Shown piece after piece: positions 42,225 through 51,732 of a stretch of DNA of 64,000 bases (the first letter of the stretch is position 1; every line of letters starts with the position of its first letter). The notes beneath the pieces were generated by a model, which saw only the letters and a program-made list of their open reading frames with translations, searched no databases and was not told the DNA's origin. This stretch comes from WYZ-LMO2 sp038731605 (GTDB lineage Archaea; Halobacteriota; Archaeoglobi; Archaeoglobales; Archaeoglobaceae). The position numbers and the translations under genes were made by a program. The DNA lies in assembly GCA_038731605.1 (NCBI GenBank), contig JAVYQP010000003.1:62001-126000 (forward strand), in the 5' to 3' direction.

Positions 42225-42911
42225 ATGAACTGGAGAAGTTGGAGACACATCACAAAGCTCGACCCAGACAGAGAGAACAGTGAAGAAGTGATCAAGGCAG
42301 TCGCAGAAAGCGGAACAGACGCAGTAATGGTCTCTGGGACTCAGAACGTGACCTTGGAGAAGGCTAAGAAACTCTTCAGAGCTGTAAAGGATTACTCGAT
42401 ACCAACCGTGCTTGAGCCATCGTCGCCTGAGAACGTGATCTACGATGCGGATTACTTGTTCGTCCCAATCGTGCTCAACTCGGAAATCGGCGAGTGGATA
42501 ACTGGGAAACATGCGGAATGGGTTTGGATGAACTACAAAAATGAGAGATTCGAGGAGATCTTTGAAAGCGTTGTCTTCGAAGGCTACATAGTCTTGAACC
42601 CGAACTCTGCAGTTGCTAAGGTTACAAAATCGAAGTGCGATTTGAGTAAGGAGCTCGTCGCAAGCTTTGCATTTGTAGGAGAAAGAATGCTAAAGCTTCC
42701 GGTGATCTACATCGAATACAGTGGAACCTATGGAGATCCAGAGGTTGTCAAGGAAGTGAAGTCGAAGCTGAAAAGTGCGAGACTCTTCTACGGCGGGGGA
42801 ATAGACTCGAGAAAGAAGGCTAAAGAGATGTTGAGCTTCGCAGACACGATAATCGTCGGAAACGTTATCTACGAAAAAGGTATCGATGCGTTCCTTGAGA
42901 CGATCCCTTAA
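42225..42911 (+). CDS. geranylgeranylglyceryl phosphate synthase (GGGPS)
   Basis: This 228-residue TIM-barrel prenyltransferase has WRHITKLDPDR, GTDAVMVSGTQNV, YIEYSGTYGDP and FYGGGIDS, matching the Archaeoglobus group I GGGPS (PcrB-like). It makes the first ether bond of archaeal lipids from glycerol-1-phosphate and GGPP. Its end overlaps the UbiA-type gene, whose product performs the second step. Confidence 0.95.
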   Translation: MNWRSWRHITKLDPDRENSEEVIKAVAESGTDAVMVSGTQNVTLEKAKKLFRAVKDYSIPTVLEPSSPENVIYDADYLFVPIVLNSEIGEWITGKHAEWVWMNYKNERFEEIFESVVFEGYIVLNPNSAVAKVTKSKCDLSKELVASFAFVGERMLKLPVIYIEYSGTYGDPEVVKEVKSKLKSARLFYGGGIDSRKKAKEMLSFADTIIVGNVIYEKGIDAFLETIP

Positions 42912-43728
42912 AGCAGTGTGGCAACTGCTTCGACTCGAGCATGGAATAATGTATGGCATAGGAGTTTTGATCGGGATTTTTCTCGGCGGAGGAGCGGATT
43001 TCAAAAACATCCTGCTCGGATTTTCAACTGCGGTGTTCCTTCAGGCATCTGCCTTTGCGCTGAACGACTACTTCGACTACTACGTCGATATGGCGAATCG
43101 CAGACTCGATAGACCGCTTGTGAGGGGAGAGCTAAGCAGAGATACCGCCCTTTTCCTTTCGCTCCTACTCTTTCCGCTTGGAATCGTTTCTGCGTTCTTA
43201 ATTTCCCCAATCGCATTCTTCTTTGCGACGGTCGTCACAATCCTCGGCTTCGCCTACGACTACAAGCTGAAGGAGTTGGGCTTTCTTGGGAATGTCTACA
43301 TAGCCTTCACGATGTCTGCGCCGTTCGTCTTCGGTGGTTTAATTTCGGAGCTTCGTGGCTCAATTCTGCTCCTCGCACTCATTGCGTTCTTTTGCGGTGT
43401 TGGCAGGGAAGTGATGAAAGGCATCGAAGACGTTGAGGGGGACGCAATAAGGAACGTTAAAACGATTGCAAGGGTTCATGGAGTTGAAAAAGCGGTGCGA
43501 ATTAGCTCTACTTTCTTTTTAATCGCAGTTCTCCTCAGCTTTGCCCCACCACTTTTCATTGCGGAATACCTCGACATCAAATACATAATTCCAGTGGCGA
43601 TAACGGACCTCTTGCTTCTGCAAGTGATCTTAGAGCTCCAAAAATCGAGAGACATTGCGAAGTTCAGAAAGCGAACGCTCTTTGCGATGTTGCTGGGTTT
43701 GATTGGATTTCTTGCGGGAGCGTTTTGA
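42886..43728 (+). CDS. digeranylgeranylglyceryl phosphate synthase (UbiA family)
   Basis: This 280-residue membrane prenyltransferase has about nine helices, the aspartate motif NDYFDYYVDMANRRLDRPLVRG and the second motif KGIEDVEGDAIRNVKTI. Placement directly after GGGPS supports DGGGP synthase (second ether bond), rather than menaquinone prenylation by MenA/MqnP, which uses the same fold. Confidence 0.85.
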   Translation: MRSLRRSLKAVWQLLRLEHGIMYGIGVLIGIFLGGGADFKNILLGFSTAVFLQASAFALNDYFDYYVDMANRRLDRPLVRGELSRDTALFLSLLLFPLGIVSAFLISPIAFFFATVVTILGFAYDYKLKELGFLGNVYIAFTMSAPFVFGGLISELRGSILLLALIAFFCGVGREVMKGIEDVEGDAIRNVKTIARVHGVEKAVRISSTFFLIAVLLSFAPPLFIAEYLDIKYIIPVAITDLLLLQVILELQKSRDIAKFRKRTLFAMLLGLIGFLAGAF

Positions 43729-43730
43729 GA

Positions 43731-43741
43731 TAAGTTTTTAA
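43731..43741 (+). promoter_or_regulatory. TATA box of leuS
   Basis: taagtttttaa lies 23-33 bases before the leuS ATG, the spacing of a leaderless archaeal promoter. Confidence 0.5.
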
Positions 43742-43763
43742 CCCTTTTGAATTCCTTAAGGCT

Positions 43764-46478
43764 ATGTTTGCGGAAATCGAAGAGAAGTGGCAAAAAGCCT
43801 GGGAATCCGCAAAGATTTTTGAGGCGGAGCCGAACGAAAAGAAGAAGTTTTTCCTCACAGTTCCATATCCTTACCTCAACGGAAATTTGCACGCAGGGCA
43901 TACGAGAACTTTCACAATCGGCGACGCTTTTGCGAGATACATGAGAATGAAGGGATACAACGTCCTTTTCCCGCTCGGTTTCCATGTGACTGGAACGCCG
44001 ATCATTGGACTCGCAGAGCTGATCGCAAAACGTGACAAGAAAACGATCGAGGTCTACACGAAGTTCCACGACGTCCCGCTCGAGCGTCTTCTGGACTTAA
44101 CGACTCCGGAGAAAATCGTGGAATACTTCGCAAGGGAAGCGTTGAACGCTCTACGAAGAATTGGTTACTCGATAGACTGGCGCAGAGTTTTTACGACTAC
44201 GGACGAAGCTTATCAGCGCTTCATCGAGTGGCAGTTCTGGAGACTTAAAGAGCTCGGACTCGTCGAAAAGGGTAGCCATCCCGTCCGCTACTGTCCGAAC
44301 GACCAAAATCCCGTCGAGGATCACGATTTGTTGCACGGCGAAGAGGCGAGCATTGTAGAGTTTACGGTGATCAAGTTCAGGCTCGAGGATTCAGATCTCA
44401 TCTTCCCGTGCGCCACTCTCCGCCCAGAGACGGTTTTCGGCGTTACGAACATATGGCTCAAGCCTACGAAATACGTTGTTGCAAATGTCAACGGGGAGAA
44501 ATGGGTTGTAAGCAAAGAGGCGTTTGAAAAACTCGGACACATGGATAAGAAAGTCGAGCTTATCGGCGAAGTGGATGCGAGCGAGTTCTTCGGGAGGAGA
44601 GTCGTGGTTCCGCTTGTTGACAGAGTCGTTCCAATACTACCTGCAAACTTCGTAGACACGGACAACGCAACTGGCGTTGTTATGAGCGTTCCCGCACATG
44701 CTCCTTACGATTACGTTGCACTAAGGGAAATCGGCGCAGAAATCGAGCCAATCGTTATAATCGGGACCGATTCCAAAGGAGTTCCTGCGAAAGAGATAGT
44801 TGAAGAGCTCGGAATAAAATCGCAAAACGATCCAGAGCTCGAGAAGGCGACGAAGATCCTATACAAGAAAGAGTTCCACAAAGGCGTGATGCTCGAAAAC
44901 ACGGGGAAGTTTGCGGGAATGAAGGTTTCGGAAGCGAAGGATTTCGTTGAGAAAGAACTGCTCAGATTAAACCTTGCAGACATATTTTACGAGTTCAGCG
45001 AGAAGCCAGTTGTTTGCAGGTGTGGAACAAAATGCGTTGTGAAAGTCGTGAAGGATCAGTGGTTCCTGAAATACTCCGACGAGACTTGGAAAAGGAAAGT
45101 TTTGGAGCATCTCGAAACGATGACGATAATCCCTGACTACTACAAGGAGGAGTTCAGGAACAAGATAGAGTGGCTGAAAGACAAGGCTTGCGCAAGGAGA
45201 AAGGGCTTGGGGACAAGAATTCCCTGGGACAAGGAGTGGTTGATCGAAAGTCTATCGGATTCGACGATATACATGTGCTACTACATCCTTGCGAAGTTCG
45301 TTAACCTTGGGCTGATAAAACCAGAGAACCTGACGATGGAGTTCTTAGACTACGTGTTCCTGAACCGTGGAAGCATAGAAGATGCGAAGAGCTCCGGATT
45401 GAGCGAGGAGATAATAAAGAGGGTTAAGGAGGAGTTCGAATACTGGTATCCCGTAGATCTCAGGAGCAGTGGAAAAGACCTCGTCGCAAACCATCTACTC
45501 TTCTACCTCTTCCACCACGTCGCCTTGTTCGAATCGCGATGGTATCCAAGGGCTATAGCGGTCAACGGTTACGTTAGCCTTGAAGGACAGAAGATGAGCA
45601 AGAGCAAAGGTCCCTTGTTAACGATGAAAAAAGCTCTCGAAAAATACGGAGCAGATGTTACGAGGCTCTACATCCTCCATTCAGCGGAATACGACAGCGA
45701 CGCAGACTGGAGGGCAAGGGAGATCGAGGGGCTTGTAGCGAACTTGGAGCGGTTCTTCAACTTGGTAAAAGAGCACTACCTAAGGGAAGTTGGGGAGATC
45801 ACGAGTCTCGACAGATGGCTTCTTAGCAAGTTTAACAGGGCTGTGAAAGAGGTTAGGGAAGCGATGGACAAACTGCAAACAAGAAGAGCGGTTAACTTTG
45901 CGTTCTTCGAGATCATGGACGACGTTCGCTGGTATCTGCGGAGAGGAGGTAAAAACTTGGCTTTGATCTTAGACGACTGGATAAAGTTGCTCGCTCCTTT
46001 CGCTCCGCACATCTGCGAAGAGCTTTGGCATCTAAAGCATGAGAGCTTTGTGAGTCTCGAAAGTTACCCAGAGTTCGACGAGAGCAAGATCGACGAAAAA
46101 GCCGAGAAAGCGGAGGAGTTCATAGCAAGGCTTTTGGAAGACATCAAAGAGGTCAAGAAGTTTGTTGAGAACGCAAAGGAAGTCAGGATTTGCGTTGCTG
46201 AAGATTGGAAATACGAAGCGCTTAAGATTGCACTCGAAAAAGGATTGAGCGAGGCTCTGAAAGAAATGTCAAAGCGTGGAATAGAGAAGTCAGAGATCGC
46301 AAACTTTGCGAAGAGGTTCAAGGGTGCGGAGCTCATAGAGAACGAGAGAGAGCTCATCGAAGAGAGCATCGAGTTCTTTGAAAGAGAGACACAGCTCAAG
46401 GTATCTCTGAGCTCAGACGTTCCAGAGGAGAAAAAGAAGTCTGCAATGCCTGGGAAACCAGCGATCTACGTTTGCTAA
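43764..46478 (+). CDS. leuS: leucyl-tRNA synthetase, archaeal type
   Basis: This 904-residue class I synthetase has the HIGH-like HAGHT (in NLHAGHTRTF), the editing-domain segment ATLRPETVFGVTNIW, and KMSKS at about residues 610-614. The HAGH form and overall order are archaeal/eukaryotic. It charges tRNA-Leu. Its stop overlaps the end of the convergent old-yellow-enzyme gene by four bases. Confidence 0.97.
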   Translation: MFAEIEEKWQKAWESAKIFEAEPNEKKKFFLTVPYPYLNGNLHAGHTRTFTIGDAFARYMRMKGYNVLFPLGFHVTGTPIIGLAELIAKRDKKTIEVYTKFHDVPLERLLDLTTPEKIVEYFAREALNALRRIGYSIDWRRVFTTTDEAYQRFIEWQFWRLKELGLVEKGSHPVRYCPNDQNPVEDHDLLHGEEASIVEFTVIKFRLEDSDLIFPCATLRPETVFGVTNIWLKPTKYVVANVNGEKWVVSKEAFEKLGHMDKKVELIGEVDASEFFGRRVVVPLVDRVVPILPANFVDTDNATGVVMSVPAHAPYDYVALREIGAEIEPIVIIGTDSKGVPAKEIVEELGIKSQNDPELEKATKILYKKEFHKGVMLENTGKFAGMKVSEAKDFVEKELLRLNLADIFYEFSEKPVVCRCGTKCVVKVVKDQWFLKYSDETWKRKVLEHLETMTIIPDYYKEEFRNKIEWLKDKACARRKGLGTRIPWDKEWLIESLSDSTIYMCYYILAKFVNLGLIKPENLTMEFLDYVFLNRGSIEDAKSSGLSEEIIKRVKEEFEYWYPVDLRSSGKDLVANHLLFYLFHHVALFESRWYPRAIAVNGYVSLEGQKMSKSKGPLLTMKKALEKYGADVTRLYILHSAEYDSDADWRAREIEGLVANLERFFNLVKEHYLREVGEITSLDRWLLSKFNRAVKEVREAMDKLQTRRAVNFAFFEIMDDVRWYLRRGGKNLALILDDWIKLLAPFAPHICEELWHLKHESFVSLESYPEFDESKIDEKAEKAEEFIARLLEDIKEVKKFVENAKEVRICVAEDWKYEALKIALEKGLSEALKEMSKRGIEKSEIANFAKRFKGAELIENERELIEESIEFFERETQLKVSLSSDVPEEKKKSAMPGKPAIYVC

Positions 46479-48337
46479 ATGCGAGAAGCTAAGTAAACCG
46501 CTTCGTAAACAGCTTCACGCAAGTTCCTCGGGCGGACGCAGTCGCCAATGAGATACTGCGGAACCTTAGTCCTTAGCTCAATTTTTCTCGGACGCATTCC
46601 AGTTGCGATCACAACGCTTTCGCACTCAACTTCGATCTTTTCTCCACCTCTAACACCAACGATCTTTCCATCTTCGATCTTCTCGACTTTAAAGCTTGTC
46701 AAGACCTTCACGTTCTTATTCCTGAGCTCCCTTGTAAGCGCAAATGCATAATTTCTCTCGAGATCCGAAGCTATCGCCGGCAAAATTTCGATGATCGTCA
46801 CGTCTTTTCCTTTTTCAGCCAAGTGGAGCGCTGTCTCGCAACCAACTCTGCCACCGCCGATGACCGCAACTTTCTTCCCAACCTCCACTTTTCCCCGTAG
46901 CACGTCAATTGCTTTGACCGCTTTCTCGATCCCCGGAATCTCAGGAACACTGTGCTCGGAGCCAATTGCAACCACTATGGCATCTGGTTTCAGCTCCTCA
47001 ATCTTTGCTTCGACGTTTTCGCAGTTCAGGTGGACTTCAACGTCTTTTATCTGTCTCCTCAACCACTCAAGGTATTGCCTGAGATCTGATTTGAAGCTGG
47101 AGGCGGTTGCAGGTATCAGATTTCCGCCAAGCTCAGAGCTCCTTTCAAGGATTACAACCTCATGCCCCCTTAGCTTCGCAATCCTCGCAAACTCCATTCC
47201 CGCTGGTCCACCACCGATAACCACGATTCTCTTCCTTTTCTCCGCTTTTTCAATCTTTATCTCTGGATTGAGCGAGCACTTAGCCCTTAGCTGTCTCAGA
47301 CTGAAAAGTCTGTCTATGCAGTCGTTACATCTCGTGCAAGGACGGATGTCCTCGATTCTCCCCTCTTTCAACTTTACTACGAGCTCCGGATCTGCAAGCA
47401 AAGCTCTTCCAAGGGCTATGAAGTCAAGCTTACCCTCTTCGATTATCTTTACTGCCATCTCCGCAGAGATCCCGCCAATGCCTATGACGGGAATCTTAAC
47501 CGCAGACTTAACCTTGAAAGCTCCGTCGAGCAAGATCCCCCTTTTCACGATCATTGGCGTAATCGCAAACCCTCCACTCACATGAAGACAATCCACACCA
47601 GCTTTTTCCAGCTCCATGGCGTATTTAAGAATTTCCTGATCAGAAACGCCACCGTAGGATACAAAGGAGGCGTCAATTCTGAAGATAATCGGGATTCCAA
47701 CGCTTTTAACCGCTTCGAGGACTTCCAAAGCAAATCTAATTCTGTTCTCGAAAGGTCCACCATATTCATCGTTTCTCTTGTTCGTGTTCGGCGAAAGGAA
47801 TTGACTAAAGATCCAGCCATGGGCTCCATTTATTTCAACAACATCGAACCCACAATCCTTCGCTCTTCCAGCAGCTTCGCCAAAAAGCTCCACTATTCTC
47901 TTTATCTCCTCCTTGCTCAACTCCCTCGCCATTGCCTTAAAGCTGTGCCTTCCATGCATGAACATCGAATACTCAACAGCGCTTGGAGCGATTGCTTCGT
48001 TGCCCTCTATCTTTGGAGATGCGCAACCTCCTGGATGTATAAGCTGAATCCCCGCAACAGATCCGTTGAACTTTATCTCCTCCGCAAGCTCGTTCAGCCC
48101 AATGCAGAACTTGTCAGAATAGATTGCAAGACCGCCGTGCAGATCAGTTCCCCTTCGATCGACGCTCGCACCCTCCACGATCACAAGCCCAACCGAGTTC
48201 TTGGCGAATTTTCGGTAGTGTTCGATCATCTTGTCTGTCACGTAGCCTTCTCTCGCCAAATTCATCGCCATCGGAGCGAGAACGACTCGATTCGGAACCC
48301 TTAGATTCGCTATCCTACCTGGCTCCAAAATCCTCAT
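46475..48337 (-). CDS. old-yellow-enzyme / 2,4-dienoyl-CoA reductase family oxidoreductase
   Basis: This 620-residue protein joins an N-terminal FMN TIM barrel (RVPNRVVLAPMAMN, GAHGWIFSQFLSP, IGIGGISAEMA), a 4Fe-4S site (CTRCNDCIDRLFSLRQLRAKC, about residues 326-346), and a C-terminal FAD/NAD domain (VVIGGGPAGMEFARIA, VAVIGGGRVGCETALHL). The family reduces enoyl groups or oxidised substrates with NADPH. The substrate is unknown. ATG 48337 is preferred, with a TATA-like cttaaatcc about 20-30 bases upstream. Confidence 0.9.
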   Translation of the reverse strand: MRILEPGRIANLRVPNRVVLAPMAMNLAREGYVTDKMIEHYRKFAKNSVGLVIVEGASVDRRGTDLHGGLAIYSDKFCIGLNELAEEIKFNGSVAGIQLIHPGGCASPKIEGNEAIAPSAVEYSMFMHGRHSFKAMARELSKEEIKRIVELFGEAAGRAKDCGFDVVEINGAHGWIFSQFLSPNTNKRNDEYGGPFENRIRFALEVLEAVKSVGIPIIFRIDASFVSYGGVSDQEILKYAMELEKAGVDCLHVSGGFAITPMIVKRGILLDGAFKVKSAVKIPVIGIGGISAEMAVKIIEEGKLDFIALGRALLADPELVVKLKEGRIEDIRPCTRCNDCIDRLFSLRQLRAKCSLNPEIKIEKAEKRKRIVVIGGGPAGMEFARIAKLRGHEVVILERSSELGGNLIPATASSFKSDLRQYLEWLRRQIKDVEVHLNCENVEAKIEELKPDAIVVAIGSEHSVPEIPGIEKAVKAIDVLRGKVEVGKKVAVIGGGRVGCETALHLAEKGKDVTIIEILPAIASDLERNYAFALTRELRNKNVKVLTSFKVEKIEDGKIVGVRGGEKIEVECESVVIATGMRPRKIELRTKVPQYLIGDCVRPRNLREAVYEAVYLASRI

Positions 48338-48386
48338 AGAAAAAGTTAATAATTGGGATTTAAGCGTTTCGATCCGCAAGAGCCGA

Positions 48387-49265
48387 CTACTTCTTGAGAT
48401 CTATCCCGTAACGCCTTGCGTTCTCATCTGCAATCTTCTGAATCTCTGCGATTACCTTCTTACCCTCTGGGCTCGTGAACAAATGCCTAAACCTACGCTG
48501 AAGCTTGAGATACTCCTCGACGGGCTTTCTGTCCTTCGCTTTTCTGACGGTAACGAGCTTCCCTCTCTCGAATTCAACGATCGGATACAAGGCAGTTTCT
48601 ATCGCAAGCGTTCCTACTTTAACGACATCTTTTCCATCTATTCCCCACCCCGTAACACAGGGGCAGTGGATCTGGATATACTTCGCCCCTTCAATGCTCG
48701 CAGCCTTCTTGACTTTCCTTCTTATGTCCGCTGGTAAAACTGCGCTTGAAGTTGCAACGTAAGGCGAGCCATGGGCTAAGGCTATCGCCACCATGTCCTT
48801 CTTTCTCCCCATTTTTCCGAACAAAACTTTCCCCGCTGGAGTTGTCGTTGTCGCCTCTCCAAATGGCGTCAAAGCGCTTTGCTGGTGACCAGTGTTCTGA
48901 TATGCTTCGTTGTCAAGGCAAACGTATATGACATCGTGATTCCTGTCGAACATCCCATGCAGAGTCAATCCGATGTCCGCAGTTGCGCCATCGCCAGCTA
49001 AAACGACGACTTTTCCTTCATCCTCTCTGCCCAACGCTTTCAACGCTTCCGCAACCCCGCTTGCAACCGCAGCTGCGTTGTCGAAGAGCGAGTGAATGTA
49101 TGGAACGTTCCAAGCGTTTCTTCCATACTGCGAGCTTACTATCTCGAGGCAACCCGTTGGATTCACGACAAAGCACTTTCCTTCAAGGGCGTTGAGAACG
49201 TTTCTGACTGCGATCATTAAACCGCAACCCGGACAAGCACCATGCCCCCTGCCAAAGAACCTCAT
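48387..49265 (-). CDS. porB: pyruvate (2-oxoacid):ferredoxin oxidoreductase beta subunit
   Basis: This 292-residue TPP-binding subunit has GACPGCGLMIAVR, NPTGCLEI, GDGATADIGLTLHG and LDNEAYQNTGHQQSALTPFG. It holds the thiamine pyrophosphate and the proximal Fe-S cluster. It is the last gene of porC-D-A-B and overlaps porA by four bases. Pyruvate is the likely substrate; a branched-chain oxoacid is the alternative. Confidence 0.88.
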   Translation of the reverse strand: MRFFGRGHGACPGCGLMIAVRNVLNALEGKCFVVNPTGCLEIVSSQYGRNAWNVPYIHSLFDNAAAVASGVAEALKALGREDEGKVVVLAGDGATADIGLTLHGMFDRNHDVIYVCLDNEAYQNTGHQQSALTPFGEATTTTPAGKVLFGKMGRKKDMVAIALAHGSPYVATSSAVLPADIRRKVKKAASIEGAKYIQIHCPCVTGWGIDGKDVVKVGTLAIETALYPIVEFERGKLVTVRKAKDRKPVEEYLKLQRRFRHLFTSPEGKKVIAEIQKIADENARRYGIDLKK

Positions 49266-50428
49266 GGTATCACCTCCTCAAACTCCCTGTATCCCTTGAA
49301 CCCTCCCTTCTCCCTTCCCAAGACCGCATCTCTGAGCAGTTTTTCGAGGAAGTCCTTTGGAATGTCTCGACCTCCAAGCCCAAGGATCGTCGGGATTATC
49401 TCTGCCGAAAAGCCGTAGAGAGCAGACTTTAGCTCAATCGATAGGTTACCTTCGTATCCCAGACTTACAGATCTATCTATGACGACTATTTTCTCCGCAT
49501 TGCCAAGCGCTTTTCTCAAATCTTCAACTGGGAAAGGTCGGAAAGTTCTGAGCTTCACAAGTCCCAAGCTAAGCCCCTCTTTTCTAAGGTCGTCGACAAC
49601 TTTCCTCAAAAGTCCAACGAGCGAGCCCATTGCGATTACGAAGTTCTTCGAATCAGGATAAACGACCTCCACATGTCCTCCCCAGTCCCTCCCAGAGACT
49701 TCAGCCCACTCCTTGAAAACCTTTGACATCACATCCTTCGCTCTCTCCATTGCGTTCTGCATCGCAACCCTGAACTCCATGTATATGTGCGGTGGGGCGT
49801 AGCAACCAAAGGCGAGCGGTCTCTTCGTAGTTAAATAAGCCTGTGGCGTGTAGGGTGGTAAAAAGTTGTCCACGAGCTCCTGATCGAGCAAGTCGATCGG
49901 CTCATACGCATGGGTTAGCTTAAAGCCGTCAAGGCAGAGCATGAACGGTAACATGACCCTCTTGTTCTCCGCAATTTTGTAGGCTTGCGGGATCATATCA
50001 TGCGCTTCCTGATTGTTCTCGACATAAACCTGAATGATCCCAGCATCCCTGAGAGCCATGCTGTCTTGCAAGTCGTTCCAGATGCTTAAAGGTGCAGATA
50101 AAGCACGATTCGGGTTCGCTATAACAATAGGCAACCGCATTCCCGCTGCGTTGTAGAGAACCTCGCTCATCAAGATGAGCCCCTGGCTACAAGTGGCGGT
50201 AAACGTTCTCGCCCCCGCAGCAGATGCTCCGACGAGAATGCTCGCAGCAGCGAACTCGGATTCTGCGGTTATGTATCTACAGTTCCCAAGCTCGCCATTC
50301 GCATACATCTCTGCGAGGTTCTCGACTATTTCGGTTTGAGGAGTGATTGGATAAGCGCAGATCACGTTTGGCTTGCAGAGCTTTACAGCGTAGGCTATGG
50401 AGTAGAAGCCACGCACGACTTTTTTCAT
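49262..50428 (-). CDS. porA: pyruvate (2-oxoacid):ferredoxin oxidoreductase alpha subunit
   Basis: This 388-residue subunit has YAVKLCKPNVICAYPITPQTEIVE, the ESEFAAASILVGASAAGARTFTATCSQGL region and the C-terminal VIDRSVSLGYEGNL. It forms the active site with PorB and binds CoA. It lies between porD and porB in the gamma-delta-alpha-beta order that is usual for archaeal PORs. Confidence 0.92.
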   Translation of the reverse strand: MKKVVRGFYSIAYAVKLCKPNVICAYPITPQTEIVENLAEMYANGELGNCRYITAESEFAAASILVGASAAGARTFTATCSQGLILMSEVLYNAAGMRLPIVIANPNRALSAPLSIWNDLQDSMALRDAGIIQVYVENNQEAHDMIPQAYKIAENKRVMLPFMLCLDGFKLTHAYEPIDLLDQELVDNFLPPYTPQAYLTTKRPLAFGCYAPPHIYMEFRVAMQNAMERAKDVMSKVFKEWAEVSGRDWGGHVEVVYPDSKNFVIAMGSLVGLLRKVVDDLRKEGLSLGLVKLRTFRPFPVEDLRKALGNAEKIVVIDRSVSLGYEGNLSIELKSALYGFSAEIIPTILGLGGRDIPKDFLEKLLRDAVLGREKGGFKGYREFEEVIP

Positions 50429-50437
50429 TCTCTCACC

Positions 50438-50737
50438 TCAACACACCTCGATCTTGAAGAGCTCCTTCAGCTCCATCCTTATCGCTCCGAACTTGCAAAC
50501 CGAAGCGCAAACTCCGCAACCCTTGCAGTAGTTGTAATCAACAACTGCGAACTTCCCTTCGTTGACTTCCACGACCTCTATGCACCCTTCTGGACAATAT
50601 TGCTCACACACCTTGCATGCAGTGCACTTTTCCTTGTCCACTACTGCCCATTCAGTTCCCCAGTCGCCAGTTTTGAAGTTCTCCGACTGCAAAGGCTCTG
50701 AAATTGCGCCGATGTTCAGCTTTATCTTCATCTGCAC
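50438..50737 (-). CDS. porD: POR delta subunit (2[4Fe-4S] ferredoxin-like)
   Basis: This 99-residue protein has CTACKVCEQYCPEG and CKGCGVCASVCKFG, each a 4Fe-4S site, after a short N-terminal arm. It passes electrons from the POR active site to soluble ferredoxin. Its start overlaps the porC stop by ten bases. Confidence 0.92.
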   Translation of the reverse strand: MQMKIKLNIGAISEPLQSENFKTGDWGTEWAVVDKEKCTACKVCEQYCPEGCIEVVEVNEGKFAVVDYNYCKGCGVCASVCKFGAIRMELKELFKIEVC

Positions 50738-51285
50738 ACCTCCCTCATGAACTTGTAAGCCTCCTGTATTGCGAGCTTATTTTTCTCAGCCAATGAGCCT
50801 TCGAACACCTCGTCGACGGTTTCCATCAGCGTTTCGAGCTTGAAAAGATTCGTAGCTCCCGCAAAAGCTCCGACCATGGTTGTGTTTGTTATCGGTCTTC
50901 CCAAGATCTTCATTGCGATCTTTGTTGCGTTTATTGTCGCAACTTTGGCGTTTGTTTTTACAACAGCCTTCAGATCCTCCACACCCTTTGGGTAGTTTGC
51001 AATCAGCATCCCAGTTTCTTTCAAACCCGAAACAACGTTCACAGATTCAAGAACGCTTGGGTCTAAGACGACGACGTAGTCTGGGTAGTATACCTCGTCC
51101 CTAACTACGATTGGCTCATCGGAAATTCTGAGAAACGACGCAACCGGAGTTCCTCTTTTTTCCGCCCCGAAGGTGGGAAATGAGAGTGTGTAGTAGCCTT
51201 CCTTGAATCCTGCGATCGCTAAAAAGTCTGCAGCGGTGACAACTCCTTGTCCCCCACGTCCATGGAAGCGAACTTCGATTAGCAT
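50728..51285 (-). CDS. porC: POR gamma subunit
   Basis: This 185-residue protein has the gamma-subunit signature EVRFHGRGGQGVVTAADFLA, followed by FPTFGAEKRGTPVASFLRIS. ATG 51285 (MLIEVRF) is chosen; ATG 51300 is possible, and the longer frame would run through the divergent gene. It is the first gene of the operon. Confidence 0.92.
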   Translation of the reverse strand: MLIEVRFHGRGGQGVVTAADFLAIAGFKEGYYTLSFPTFGAEKRGTPVASFLRISDEPIVVRDEVYYPDYVVVLDPSVLESVNVVSGLKETGMLIANYPKGVEDLKAVVKTNAKVATINATKIAMKILGRPITNTTMVGAFAGATNLFKLETLMETVDEVFEGSLAEKNKLAIQEAYKFMREVCR

Positions 51286-51372
51286 AGAAGATGAAATCAT
51301 GGAGAAGTTAAAAAGATTGCGAAAATAAAGTCCTTTAAAGTAAAAAAGTTTAAACTTCCACAGACATTCTTC

Positions 51373-51732
51373 ATGCACAAGCTTCGGGGGCATCATTTGA
51401 TCTGCCTTCACTTCTTCAAGGGGCACGGATACGATGAAGAGTTCGTCAAAAACTTGCGAAGGATTCTCGCCACCGTTGATGCTGTGGAAGTCGTTGATGG
51501 CATCGACGAAGTCTGCAAAGCTTGCCCGCACAACGCTGGCTTTTGCAACTACTCTGAAAACTCCGAAAAAGAGGTTAGAGAGCTCGATGAGTTCGCACTA
51601 AGTCTTCTGAGGCTTAAAATCGGCGAAAAAGTTAATTGGAGTGATTTAAGAGCAAGAATTCCCAAAATCCTTGGAGAATGGAAGGCTTTTGCGTGCAAGA
51701 ACTGCGACTGGAGAGGTGTTTGCGATGCTTGA
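51373..51732 (+). CDS. DUF1284 cysteine-rich protein
   Basis: This 119-residue protein starts with the DUF1284 signature KLRGHHLICLHFFKGHGYDEEFVKNL. It has cysteine pairs (CKACPHNAGFC and CKNCDWRGVC) that probably bind an Fe-S cluster. The function is unknown. A TATA element (aagtttaaac, about 51347-51356) precedes it, and the carS gene overlaps its end by eight bases. Confidence 0.85.
   Translation: MHKLRGHHLICLHFFKGHGYDEEFVKNLRRILATVDAVEVVDGIDEVCKACPHNAGFCNYSENSEKEVRELDEFALSLLRLKIGEKVNWSDLRARIPKILGEWKAFACKNCDWRGVCDA

Noticed and set aside
51286..51531. N-terminal extension of the POR gamma subunit
   Set aside because: It is antisense to the divergent DUF1284 gene and its promoter; the family starts at MLIEVRFHGRGGQG.
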